From: an uncultured Collinsella sp.
GTDB lineage: Bacteria; Actinomycetota; Coriobacteriia; Coriobacteriales; Coriobacteriaceae
NCBI GenBank assembly: GCA_937958315.1
Contig: CALFGH010000057.1
Span: 1 to 34,665, forward strand
DNA: 34,665 nucleotides
Reading direction: 5' to 3'
The translations under genes were made by a program, and so were the position numbers. Positions 1-7,308 of the stretch are shown here, one piece after another. A model generated the notes under the pieces. The model was not told the origin of the DNA. It ran no database searches and was given only the letters and a program-made list of their open reading frames with translations. Within the stretch, counting starts at the first letter, position 1. Each line of letters starts with the position of its first letter.

Positions 1-1242
1 GATGAGGTCGGCCGAGCCATCGGGGCGCAGCAGCACCTCGGCGGAGCGCAGACGGCCGTTGTAGTTGTAGCCCATGGAGTAGCCATGCGCGCCGGTATCG
101 TGAATCACGAGCACATCACCCATGTCGATATGCGGCAGCTCGCGATCGATGGCGAATTTGTCGTTGTTCTCGCATAGGTTGCCCGTGATGTCGTAGGTGT
201 CCGTTACGGGTGCTGTGGTCTTGTCGGCGCCACCCGGCTGACCCATCACCGTAATGTGGTGGTAGGCGCCATACATGGCAGGACGGATCAGATCGACGGC
301 GCTCGCATCAACACCGATATAGTCCTTGTAGATCTGCTTTTCGTGGATAGCCTTGGTGACCAGGCAGCCGTAGGGCCCCATCATAAAGCGACCCATCTCG
401 GTGCAGATGGCCACATCGCCCATACCGGCGGGAACCAGGATTTCGTCGTAGGCCGTGTGCACCCCCTCGCCGATGGTGTGAATATCGTTGGCCTGTTGTT
501 CGGGCAGGTAGGGGATACCGACACCGCCGGATAGATTGATGAAGGCGACGTGTGCGCCGGTCTCGCGCTCCAGGCGCACGGCAAGCTCAAAGAGGATGCG
601 CGCGAGCTTGGGGTAGTAGTCGTTGGTGACGGTGTTGCTGGCAAGGAATGCGTGGATGCCAAAGTCCTCGGCGCCTTTGGCCTTGAGCATGCGGAAGGCC
701 TCGAAGAGTTGCTCGGTGGTCATGCCGTATTTGGAGTCGCCGGGGTTATCCATGATGCCGTTGGAGAGCTGGAACAGGCCGCCCGGATTAAAGCGGCAGC
801 TGACCGTCTTGGGAATGGGCCCCGCAACGCGCTCAAAGAATTCGATGTGGCTGATGTCGTCAAAGTTGACGATGGCGCCCAGCTTGTCGGCGAGCTCAAA
901 GTCGGCAGCTGGCGTGTCGTTGGACGAGAACATGATGTCGTGTCCCGTGATGCCCAGCGAGCGGGCGATCATGAGCTCGGTATAGCTCGAGCAATCGCAG
1001 CCGCAGCCGTATTCGTTGAGAATGGAGATGAGCGCCGGGTTGGGATTGGCCTTGACGGCAAAGTATTCCTTAAAGCCCGGGTTCCATGCAAAGGCATCGC
1101 GCACCTCTTGCATGTTGCGGCGGATGCCCGCCTCGTCGTATAGATGAAACGGCGTGGGGAACTGCTCGACGATATGCTCGAGTGTCTCCTTGTCCACAAA
1201 CGGCTGCTTGGCCGCATATGCCTCGTTGGGGGTCAATGCCAT
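1..1242 (-). CDS. lysA: Diaminopimelate decarboxylase, C-terminus cut by window edge
   Basis: This PLP enzyme decarboxylates meso-diaminopimelate to L-lysine, the last step of lysine synthesis. 414 codons are present and the stop lies beyond the left edge; the family is about 420 residues, so little is missing. The N-terminal alanine-racemase-like barrel has the PLP lysine in YFAVKANPNP (Lys64) and a glycine-rich phosphate loop (SGGVG, about residue 240). The C-terminal barrel has CENND (about residue 357, the counterpart of the family CESGD motif) and GAHGYSMGYNYN near the end. The ATG at 1242 is chosen because the protein begins well before the barrel and a GAGG lies 10 bases upstream. A lysine riboswitch precedes it, which independently supports lysA over other fold-III decarboxylases. 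It is divergent from the amidohydrolase gene. Confidence 0.93.
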   Translation of the reverse strand, partial: MALTPNEAYAAKQPFVDKETLEHIVEQFPTPFHLYDEAGIRRNMQEVRDAFAWNPGFKEYFAVKANPNPALISILNEYGCGCDCSSYTELMIARSLGITGHDIMFSSNDTPAADFELADKLGAIVNFDDISHIEFFERVAGPIPKTVSCRFNPGGLFQLSNGIMDNPGDSKYGMTTEQLFEAFRMLKAKGAEDFGIHAFLASNTVTNDYYPKLARILFELAVRLERETGAHVAFINLSGGVGIPYLPEQQANDIHTIGEGVHTAYDEILVPAGMGDVAICTEMGRFMMGPYGCLVTKAIHEKQIYKDYIGVDASAVDLIRPAMYGAYHHITVMGQPGGADKTTAPVTDTYDITGNLCENNDKFAIDRELPHIDMGDVLVIHDTGAHGYSMGYNYNGRLRSAEVLLRPDGSADLI

Positions 1243-1312
1243 GTCCCGTAAACCTCGCTATCCAGACGGCGCCATCTGCGCATCGAATCCGCATAGCGTG
1301 GACCCAATGTCC

Positions 1313-1472
1313 GGATAGCGCTCCCGCATTGCTGCAGACAGTCCTGTGGGTGTTTCCCACAGGCCCACCAGGTTGTTCGTGCCCGAAAAACCCAGTTCGG
1401 CGGGTTTCGCCTCCCCACGGGGTCAAAGCCTGCCGGCTCGCCCGCGGCTCTTCGTGCCCGCGCCTCTATCAA
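1313..1472 (-). promoter_or_regulatory. Lysine riboswitch (L box) in the lysA leader
   Basis: The minus-strand leader of lysA shows the L-box landmarks in order: GATAGAGGCGC at the 5' side of P1 (1470 downward), a GAAGAG segment, GGGGAGGCG...CGCCGAAC of the P3 region, a perfect 8-bp stem CCTGTGGG/CCCACAGG (1343-1350 with 1356-1363) at the P5 position, GGACTGTC, and GGGAGCGCTATCC closing P1 (to 1313). The order and wording match the known Bacillus lysC leader. No terminator with a T-run follows, so control is probably at translation initiation. Two competing partners for the Shine-Dalgarno region are visible downstream (see findings). Lysine binding should lower lysA expression. Confidence 0.9.
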
Positions 1473-1473
1473 G

Positions 1474-1527
1474 TGGTAAAGACCCTATCACGTTGCACTT
1501 TACCAAACAAGAGTATTCGTATATAAC
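1474..1527. promoter_or_regulatory. Divergent promoter region with an inverted repeat, lysA / amidohydrolase
   Basis: For lysA (minus) a weak promoter reads TTGTTT (1505-1510), 17 bases, TAGGGT (1482-1487); transcription would start about a dozen bases before the riboswitch. For the amidohydrolase (plus) TTTACC (1499-1504), 17 bases, TATAAC (1522-1527) is a fair match. A perfect 8-bp inverted repeat, TGGTAAAG (1474-1481) and CTTTACCA (1498-1505), flanks the lysA -10 and overlaps the other -35, so it could be an operator. Hexamers were judged by eye. Confidence 0.4.
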
Positions 1528-1564
1528 GTTTAAAAAATGCAGGGATATGCTAGAAACAAGGGCG

Positions 1565-1621
1565 TCACAATTTTGCATCACAATATTGTGTGAATGGAAA
1601 TGCCCCATGAAAGGATCCTTT
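1565..1621 (+). promoter_or_regulatory. Two perfect palindromes in the amidohydrolase leader
   Basis: CACAATATTGTG (1579-1590) is a perfect 12-bp palindrome, and its left half is repeated directly as TCACAAT at 1565-1571 and 1578-1584, 13 bases apart. AAAGGATCCTTT (1610-1621) is a second perfect palindrome that contains the Shine-Dalgarno sequence and abuts the ATG. The first looks like a repressor operator just downstream of the predicted promoter; the second may be chance. Confidence 0.4.
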
Positions 1622-2809
1622 ATGACCGAGCTCCAAGAACTTCGTCGCTATCGTCGCGACCTGCATCGCATTCCGGAGCTCGATTTCGATCTTCCTCAAA
1701 CAATAGCCTATATCGAGGGCGTGTTGGCACCACTCACCTGCGAAGTGACCCATCCGTGCCCCAGCTGCGTCTGCGCTTTCTTCGACGCTGGCGTTGGTGC
1801 CACGCATGCCACGGCGATTCGCGCCGACATGGACGCCCTGCCCATCGCGGAGGCGACGGGTGCGGTCTTTGCCTCGACGCATCCCGGAAAGATGCACGCT
1901 TGCGGACACGATGGACATATGGCCATGGCACTTGCCGCCGCGACGTATGTCGACCGTACGATTCGCGAGCAGCCGGGTGCCATCAAGCGCAACGTGCTCT
2001 TTGTGTTCCAGCCGGCCGAGGAAACGACCGGTGGCGCCAAGACGGTGTGCGAGAGCGGCGTGTTCGAGCGCTACGGGGTCGACCGAATTTTTGGCTTCCA
2101 TGTGTGGCCCGATCTGCCTGCCGGCACGTTGGCGAGTTGTTCCGGTCCGCTGCTGGCGCGTTCGAGCGAGACGCATATCCATATTCACGGTACGAGCATC
2201 CATATTGCTAAGACCTATGGTGTGCCGGTTGAGGAGTCGCACGATGCGGCACTGGCGGCAGCAAAGTTTTTGGTTGCCGAACGCGAGCTGATGGACGAGC
2301 TGGGCACCGACGAGCCCTGTATCGGCAAGTTTGGTCTGCTGCAGGCCGGTACGGTTTGCAATGCGGTGGCGGGGGAGGCCCATGTTGCCGGCAGTCTGCG
2401 TGTGTTTACGGACGACATGTTCGACCGTGCGCGTGAGTGCGTGCGCCGCGTGCTTGATGAGGCATGCGCTGCAACGGGCTGCACGTACGATCTTGACTTT
2501 GCCGAGGGCTATCCGCCGGTCGACAACGACCCCGAGTTGTTTGTCAATGTCGCGCCCGCCTTGCCCGAGCTACAGCTCGTAGATGAGCCTTTGCTGATTG
2601 CCGAGGACTTCGCCTTCTATCAGCGCCATCTGCCGGGCGTGTTCTTCCTGCTGGGCACGGGCGTGCCGGAGGCGCAAGAAAACCCGATCGACGCAGACGG
2701 CTGCCCAGCCTATGCGATGAGCGCTCTTCATACTGATACCATGCTCTTTGATGAGGAAATTTTGCTCAAGGGCCTCGATGTCTACAAACGATTGCTTTTG
2801 CTTTGTTAG
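1622..2809 (+). CDS. M20D-family amidohydrolase (N-acyl-amino-acid / hippurate hydrolase type)
   Basis: A metal-dependent amidohydrolase of 395 residues, the usual length for M20D enzymes that remove acyl groups from amino acids. Metal and catalytic motifs are seen in order: RADMDALPI (about 68-75), MHACGHDGH (Cys94, His96), QPAEET (Glu133, Glu134), FGFHVWPD (His160) and a C-terminal ALHTDT (His370). The dimerization-domain motif usually written GGHA..PH reads HGTSIHIAK here. ATG 1622 is chosen because AAAGGA lies just upstream and the length fits; the frame is open for another 90 codons upstream, but that part crosses the lysine riboswitch region and is not protein-like. The substrate is unknown. 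An N-acetyl-diaminopimelate role is conceivable next to lysA, but nothing in the sequence proves it. Confidence 0.88.
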   Translation: MTELQELRRYRRDLHRIPELDFDLPQTIAYIEGVLAPLTCEVTHPCPSCVCAFFDAGVGATHATAIRADMDALPIAEATGAVFASTHPGKMHACGHDGHMAMALAAATYVDRTIREQPGAIKRNVLFVFQPAEETTGGAKTVCESGVFERYGVDRIFGFHVWPDLPAGTLASCSGPLLARSSETHIHIHGTSIHIAKTYGVPVEESHDAALAAAKFLVAERELMDELGTDEPCIGKFGLLQAGTVCNAVAGEAHVAGSLRVFTDDMFDRARECVRRVLDEACAATGCTYDLDFAEGYPPVDNDPELFVNVAPALPELQLVDEPLLIAEDFAFYQRHLPGVFFLLGTGVPEAQENPIDADGCPAYAMSALHTDTMLFDEEILLKGLDVYKRLLLLC

Positions 2810-2852
2810 TCGACGGGGACGCATCTTCTCGAAAATACGAACAGATGTACGC

Positions 2853-2876
2853 TATAATAGAGATGTAGCTCTATAG
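2853..2876 (+). promoter_or_regulatory. higBA promoter -10 and candidate HigA operator
   Basis: A consensus TATAAT is at 2853-2858 with no clear -35. Overlapping its last bases is a 6-bp inverted repeat, ATAGAG (2857-2862) and CTCTAT (2869-2874), with a 6-base spacer. This is where an autoregulating antitoxin would be expected to bind. AAGG before the higB ATG serves as ribosome binding site. Confidence 0.5.
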
Positions 2877-2909
2877 AAACGTTTGACGTTATTAACGTAA
2901 GGCGATACT

Positions 2910-3191
2910 ATGATTGCATCATATAAAGATGAAGACACTGAACGCTTTGCAATGGGTGTGCGGATTAGGAAGTTCATTCCTTTTGAGCGGGTCGCCTTGA
3001 GGAAGATTCGCCAACTGCAGATCTGCGCTTCGCTTGATGATCTTCGCGTTCCGCCAGGCAATCGTCTTGAAGCGTTGAAGGGCGATCGCGCCGGTCAATA
3101 TAGTATCCGTGTCAATGAGCGCTATCGGGTCTGTTTTGAGTGGAGACAGGGGATGGCTTGGAATGTCGAAATCGTCGATTATCACAAGTGA
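2910..3191 (+). CDS. higB: HigB toxin (RelE/ParE superfamily mRNA interferase)
   Basis: 93 residues, the normal size for HigB. Toxins of this family cut mRNA in the ribosome and are held inactive by the antitoxin encoded next to them. The diagnostic stretch RVALRKIRQL, then SLDDLRVPPGNRLEALKGDR, then YSIRVNERYRVCF and the C-terminal VEIVDYH are all present and close to the family consensus. Toxin-first order is typical of hig loci, unlike relBE. The 3' end overlaps the antitoxin start by 29 bases, which couples their translation. Confidence 0.93.
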   Translation: MIASYKDEDTERFAMGVRIRKFIPFERVALRKIRQLQICASLDDLRVPPGNRLEALKGDRAGQYSIRVNERYRVCFEWRQGMAWNVEIVDYHK

Positions 3192-3504
3192 TGAGACTGC
3201 GTCTGATTTGCTGCCGCCGGTGACTCCTGGCGAGCTTCTCAAAGAGGAATTTCTTGCCCCTATGGGCATTTCTCAATATCGCCTTGCTAAGGAGACCGGG
3301 ATTCCGGCTCAACGCATTGGGCAGATTATCTTGGGAAGGCGTCGCGTGACGGCCGACACCGACCTTCGCCTTTGCCGCTACTTTGGCCTGATGGATGGCT
3401 ACTGGCTTCGAGCCCAGATGGCGTTTGATCTCGAGGCAGAGAAGAGGCGCATCGAACCGGAACTGGATAAGATCGTTCCCGTTCAGCAGGCCGTTGCGCT
3501 GTAG
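3163..3504 (+). CDS. higA: HigA antitoxin (XRE-type DNA-binding protein)
   Basis: 113 residues. The core TPGELLKEEFLAPMGISQYRLA is the family signature and continues into a helix-turn-helix with IPAQRIGQIILGRRRVTADTDLRLCRYFG. HigA neutralizes HigB and represses the operon through the upstream dyad. The ATG at 3163 is preferred because it gives the usual length and lies inside the end of higB; upstream in-frame ATGs (3109, 3115) are deep in higB and have no better ribosome binding site. Confidence 0.92.
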   Translation: MSKSSIITSDETASDLLPPVTPGELLKEEFLAPMGISQYRLAKETGIPAQRIGQIILGRRRVTADTDLRLCRYFGLMDGYWLRAQMAFDLEAEKRRIEPELDKIVPVQQAVAL

Positions 3505-3533
3505 CGCTCAAAGATGTTGAGGTTGGAGTGACG

Positions 3534-3857
3534 ATGGAACGACGCCGACAGACTGCCGTGTACAGTCCTGGTGGGTGCGGGTGCGGCTTGCTGCTGCTCC
3601 CGGTTATTGCTGTGAGCATTGGCGTGATGTTTGCGCTTGCTGGACTGGCCGCAGCGGCACTTGTGCTGTTGATTGTGGCCATTGGCGTGACGATTTGGCT
3701 TTGCCGCTCTCGCGAGCAACGTCGTGCCGATGGCAAGACCAATGTCGGATGGGTCTTCTTTCTGATCATTGCGTACCTGCTGAGTGTCAGCTACCTGGTG
3801 TTCTTTGTCCTGTTGATGATCAGTGCCTTTACCGGGGAATCCGTCACGGTGGGGTAG
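3534..3857 (+). CDS. Small membrane protein of unknown function
   Basis: 107 residues from the ATG at 3534; an in-frame GTG at 3528 is an alternative, since GAGG sits 5 bases before the GTG and GGAG 5 bases before the ATG. After a short basic N-terminus with YSPGGCGCG there is a long hydrophobic block (about residues 16-55), long enough for two close membrane helices, then an Arg-rich loop (CRSREQRRADGK) and another hydrophobic block (about 70-98). No catalytic motif is visible and I do not recognise the family. It follows higA by 29 bases and could be co-transcribed. Confidence 0.65.
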   Translation: MERRRQTAVYSPGGCGCGLLLLPVIAVSIGVMFALAGLAAAALVLLIVAIGVTIWLCRSREQRRADGKTNVGWVFFLIIAYLLSVSYLVFFVLLMISAFTGESVTVG

Positions 3858-3881
3858 GCTTCGACGAGCCTCTTGAGGATG

Positions 3882-3923
3882 AAAAAATGGAGCCGGATGG
3901 GAAATACCCCCATCCGGCTCCAT
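3882..3923 (-). terminator. Strong intrinsic terminator of the reductase-dehydratase operon
   Basis: A perfect 15-bp stem, 3887-3901 with 3909-3923 (ATGGAGCCGGATGGG and its complement), has a 7-base loop. Read on the minus strand it is followed by six T (3882-3887). It lies just after the MFS stop. There is no T-run on the plus strand, so it mainly serves the minus-strand operon. Confidence 0.92.
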
Positions 3924-3945
3924 TGCTCAATATTGGCGTGCACTT

Positions 3946-5265
3946 CTACTCGGCTGCCTCGCGGCGAGCGACCTCGTCGATCAAGATGGCGTCGCCGTGC
4001 TTGGCGGCGGCAATGCTCGCGGCCATAATCATGCCCATTGCCGTGATGTAGGCGAAGAGCATCGACGGCGCCACGTCCATAACGATGCCGGAGAGAATCG
4101 GCGTCGCCACCTGAGCCGCCATGCTCACGGTGTAGTAGTAACCGGAGTAGCGGCCCACGCTTTGGGAGCTGCAACACTCCAGAATCATCGTGTACACGCA
4201 CAGGTCCACGCCGCCCAGCGCGACGCCCATCAACAAAAAGACCCCGTACAACACGGGCGAGAAGCCGGGTGCCAGCCAAAGAAGCGTGGGGCACAAAACC
4301 ATGATGACGGCGGTGCCCAGGGCGACCTTTTTGCGGCCGATTTTGAGCGAAAGGTTTGCCAGGGGTACGTAGCTTAGCAGCGCGCCTGCAATCGTCACGA
4401 TATTGATGATGGCATAGGAACCGCCCTCCATGCCGTAGAACATATCGGCATAACGGCTGATATTGGTGGTCATGGCGTTATAGCTCATGTAGTAGAAAAA
4501 CGTTGCAGCGAGCAGCATGATGATGGAGCGGTGTACGCCGGCGTCTGCAACGCGATCTTTACCGCCGGCCTCGGGGGAGTCATCTTTGTCAATCTGATCT
4601 TCGTCGATGCCCATGGACAGCGATTTCTCGCGCATCTTTTCGACGAGGGCGGGCTCACGGACAAAGATGCCGTAGACAACGGCCGACACGAGGATAAAGG
4701 CGGCCTGCAAGATAAAGAGCGGAAGATAATTGGGTTTGTCGGCCCTGGGAACCATGACCGAGATGGCGACGAGCATAAGGCCCGTTCCCGCATAGCCGAC
4801 GATCTTCTCGATTGAGTCCGCCTTGGTTCGAAGTGGGCGAGGCGTAATATCGGCCACGATGGCAACCGTCATGGTGCGGTAGGCACATATTGCCAAAAGC
4901 GTGAGGATAATCGCGCCAATGAGCAGAGGTAGGCTGCCCATGTTGTTGGCAATCGCGATGAGCGGGACGGAGAGCATTGCCACCGCGGAGCCGCCCAAGA
5001 TAAAGGGCGTTCGACGTCCGAGTTTGCTTGCGCAGCGGTCCGAGAGGATGCCAAAGAGCGGAAGCAGGAACAAGCCAAAGACATTATCGATGGCCATGAT
5101 CGCGCCGGTGAGCGAGTTGGATAGGCCAAAGGTCCCTGTGAGCATCTTGGGAACGATGCCGTCGTAGACCTGCCAAAAGCTGATCATGCCCATAAAGGGT
5201 AGGGAGGCGAGGGCGACGGCCTTGGTGTCGAGCCGGGCCGCCCGCTTAAGATTTGGTTGGGTCAT
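3946..5265 (-). CDS. MFS transporter, SLC45/GPH-like
   Basis: 439 residues with about twelve hydrophobic segments and a charged central loop (about 215-245, rich in Asp, Glu and Lys), the normal major facilitator layout. The loop after helix 2 reads GILSDRCASKLGRRTPFILGG, the MFS A-motif in the form seen in SLC45 and sucrose-carrier relatives. The partner motif in the second half is LSLKIGRKKVALG. The substrate cannot be read from the sequence. AGGAG lies 8 bases before the ATG. It is the last gene of the operon, 53 bases after the M20 peptidase, so it likely imports that pathway's substrate or exports its product. Confidence 0.85.
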   Translation of the reverse strand: MTQPNLKRAARLDTKAVALASLPFMGMISFWQVYDGIVPKMLTGTFGLSNSLTGAIMAIDNVFGLFLLPLFGILSDRCASKLGRRTPFILGGSAVAMLSVPLIAIANNMGSLPLLIGAIILTLLAICAYRTMTVAIVADITPRPLRTKADSIEKIVGYAGTGLMLVAISVMVPRADKPNYLPLFILQAAFILVSAVVYGIFVREPALVEKMREKSLSMGIDEDQIDKDDSPEAGGKDRVADAGVHRSIIMLLAATFFYYMSYNAMTTNISRYADMFYGMEGGSYAIINIVTIAGALLSYVPLANLSLKIGRKKVALGTAVIMVLCPTLLWLAPGFSPVLYGVFLLMGVALGGVDLCVYTMILECCSSQSVGRYSGYYYTVSMAAQVATPILSGIVMDVAPSMLFAYITAMGMIMAASIAAAKHGDAILIDEVARREAAE

Positions 5266-5282
5266 GCTGGTTCTCCTGGTCG

Positions 5283-5315
5283 GTAAAAGCGGGGAGGGGC
5301 GCTATCGGCCCTCCC
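5283..5315 (-). terminator. Weak internal hairpin between peptidase and transporter genes
   Basis: GGGAGGG (5292-5298) pairs with CCCTCCC (5309-5315). On the minus strand it is followed by CGCTTTTACC, a poor T-tract. It may lower expression of the transporter relative to the upstream genes or be an mRNA stability element. Confidence 0.4.
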
Positions 5316-5318
5316 GTC

Positions 5319-6740
5319 CTACAGTTGTCCAAGGTTGGCGAGAAACGCCACATAGAATTCGATACCGCGCTTGTAGACGTCGACGCCGATGCGTTCGTTG
5401 GCGGCATGGATGAGCTTGCGCGCCTCGCCCGAGTAGATAAAGCCGCAGAAGCGGTAGACGCGATCGCAGATCTCGTTGAACTCGCGCGAGTCGGTACAGG
5501 AGTTCTGCACGTAGGGAGCAAAGCCGGCCTCGGGATAGACACCCGACACGCAGCGATGGATGTAGTTGAAGGCGGCATCGTCTTCGTAAGGCGAGATGGG
5601 CGCGGGCTCGGTGTAGGGAATCGCCTCGTTGATTTCGACGGTGATATGGTCGGGGCTTACGCCCGAGGCGCGGCACTGCTGGGCGGCGAGCTTGCGGGCG
5701 CGCTCAACGGCATCGGCGATGGTCTCGAACGGAGCGATGCGCACGTTGAAGTTGGCGCGAGCAACTGGTGGCAGCACATTGTGCGCATTGGAGCCTTCGA
5801 GCTGCGTGAGCGCATAGGTTGTGCGCAGCATGGCCGAGGTCTCGGGGCTGGCGGCCATGATCTTGGTAACCGCGGGGCGCGTGAGCCACAGGTTGCCAAA
5901 GATTGCCTGATACGTCGCGCTGCTACGGGCACCCAACTCGGTCAGTGTGGCCTCGACGGCGGGCGTGAGCTGCGGCTTGCCGGGGTTGGCCGAGATAGTC
6001 TCGCATACACGGCAGAGAAGACGGCAGGCATCGTTTGCCGCAGGCGTAGAGGCATGGCCGCCGTCGGCGCGCGCCGTGACGGTAAGGTCGACGTGGCCCT
6101 TCTCGGACACGCCTACCATGGCAACGGGTTCGGTGACGCCGAGCGGGGCGTCGGTTGCCACGGCGCCACCCTCATCGAGCACCATGTAGGGATGGATGTT
6201 ATGCTCGCGAAGCCACTGCACTGCATGGGTTGCAGTAGGTGCGGCGATTTCCTCGCCATCGCTCGAGAAGAACCAGACATCGCGCGGGGGAACGAAGCCC
6301 TGGGCAATCAAATGCTCGGCGGCCTCGAAGAAAGCCGAGACGATGCACTTGGTGTCGAGTGATCCGCGGGCCCAGATCTCGCCGTCGAAGATCTCGGCTC
6401 CAAAGGGATCGTGCTTCCAGTCTTGGCCCTCGACGGGCACGACGTCCTGATGCGCCATCATGACGATGGGGTCCAAGGCGGAATCGGCGCCAGGCCAACG
6501 CAGGAGCATGCCAAAGTCGTCGACGCGTGTGAGCTCGGCGACTTTAAAGAAATGCGGATAAAGTCGCTGAAGCGTGGGAATCCACTGGCTGAAGGGCTCA
6601 TCGTCGCGCTCGGCGATGTTCTCACGCGAAACGGTGGGGATGCGCAGCAATTCGCAAAAGCGCTCGACGGCTGCCTCGTCTGCCTTGTAGGTGCCTGCAT
6701 CAAGAGGCGCGCCCTGTGCGACCGATACCGATGCTCCCAT
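5319..6740 (-). CDS. M20-family metallopeptidase (dipeptidase / PM20D1-like)
   Basis: 473 residues, the long form of M20 carboxypeptidases and dipeptidases. Two-metal site motifs are visible: MMAHQDVVPV (His97, Asp99), WARGSLDTK (bridging Asp129), SSDGEE (Glu163 general base, Glu164) and MVLDEGG (about 187-192). The lid domain has DGGHAS, and the C-terminus has ARKLIHAANERIGVD (His about 447). Such enzymes hydrolyse dipeptides or N-acyl amino acids in the cytoplasm. AAGGAG lies 7-10 bases before the ATG. It lies between aconitase-X and the transporter, suggesting that a transported peptide or amide is split and one part passed to the dehydratase. Confidence 0.9.
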   Translation of the reverse strand: MGASVSVAQGAPLDAGTYKADEAAVERFCELLRIPTVSRENIAERDDEPFSQWIPTLQRLYPHFFKVAELTRVDDFGMLLRWPGADSALDPIVMMAHQDVVPVEGQDWKHDPFGAEIFDGEIWARGSLDTKCIVSAFFEAAEHLIAQGFVPPRDVWFFSSDGEEIAAPTATHAVQWLREHNIHPYMVLDEGGAVATDAPLGVTEPVAMVGVSEKGHVDLTVTARADGGHASTPAANDACRLLCRVCETISANPGKPQLTPAVEATLTELGARSSATYQAIFGNLWLTRPAVTKIMAASPETSAMLRTTYALTQLEGSNAHNVLPPVARANFNVRIAPFETIADAVERARKLAAQQCRASGVSPDHITVEINEAIPYTEPAPISPYEDDAAFNYIHRCVSGVYPEAGFAPYVQNSCTDSREFNEICDRVYRFCGFIYSGEARKLIHAANERIGVDVYKRGIEFYVAFLANLGQL

Positions 6741-6850
6741 GGTGGGACTCCTTTCGTGTTGTATATCGAATACGTCAAGATTATCGCCCGCACCGCGCGT
6801 GGGAAATGGCGAAACACGTTGCTCATCTGCGGGCGGCGGGTCGGATAGCC

Positions 6851-7294
6851 TTAGCCGACGATGACCGTGCCGTCTTCGGTCACGGTGATGGCGTCTCCCG
6901 TCGACACAGCATCGAGAAACTCATCGCCCAGGCTGTCAATGGTGGGCATGGGGGTGTCGGTCCATACACCCGAGAGGATCGCGCCAGCGGCGGCAAGGCT
7001 GTCAATGGGTTTGGAAAACAGCAGGCATGCGGGTTGGCGCCCCATTTTGGTGGCGCAGAAGAGCACCATGCCGCCTGTGGTGGAGCCGATAGTCTGCGGA
7101 AGGCACAAGGCACATCCCGCCAAAGGTTTGCCGTACAAGTCGGGATTGTTTTGGTCGGAACACGTGGCCTTTTTGTCGCCAAACATCAGTGCCTTCTGAA
7201 ACGATGCGAGTGTGTTGAGCCCTCCGTGAGAGACAAGTGCCTTGGCGTGGGCAGTTCCGGGGACAACGACGCGGCCGTGAAAGATTTTTTCCAT
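6851..7294 (-). CDS. Aconitase-X small (swivel, DUF126) subunit
   Basis: 147 residues, normal size for the swivel domain encoded separately beside the aconitase-X large subunit. The N-terminus FHGRVVVPGTAHAKALVSHGGLN and the LYGKPLAGCALCLPQTIGS segment (about 60-80) fit the DUF126 pattern of a G-rich active-site strand, and the end reads DAITVTEDGTVIVG. It lacks the SFWGG-type motif I would expect after the first strand (it reads LASFQKALMFGD), so this is a divergent member. The gene starts 14 bases after the large subunit, consistent with one complex. The ATG at 7294 is the only start giving the conserved N-terminus. Confidence 0.82.
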   Translation of the reverse strand: MEKIFHGRVVVPGTAHAKALVSHGGLNTLASFQKALMFGDKKATCSDQNNPDLYGKPLAGCALCLPQTIGSTTGGMVLFCATKMGRQPACLLFSKPIDSLAAAGAILSGVWTDTPMPTIDSLGDEFLDAVSTGDAITVTEDGTVIVG

Positions 7295-7308
7295 GAGGAG
7301 TCGCCTTC

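Noticed and set aside
1233..1472. Overlapping small minus-strand frames upstream of lysA
   Set aside because: This stretch is explained by the lysine riboswitch and its expression platform; no ribosome site supports translation.
5253..6362. 369-codon plus-strand open frame
   Set aside because: Antisense to the M20 peptidase, whose metal ligands are all in place on the other strand.
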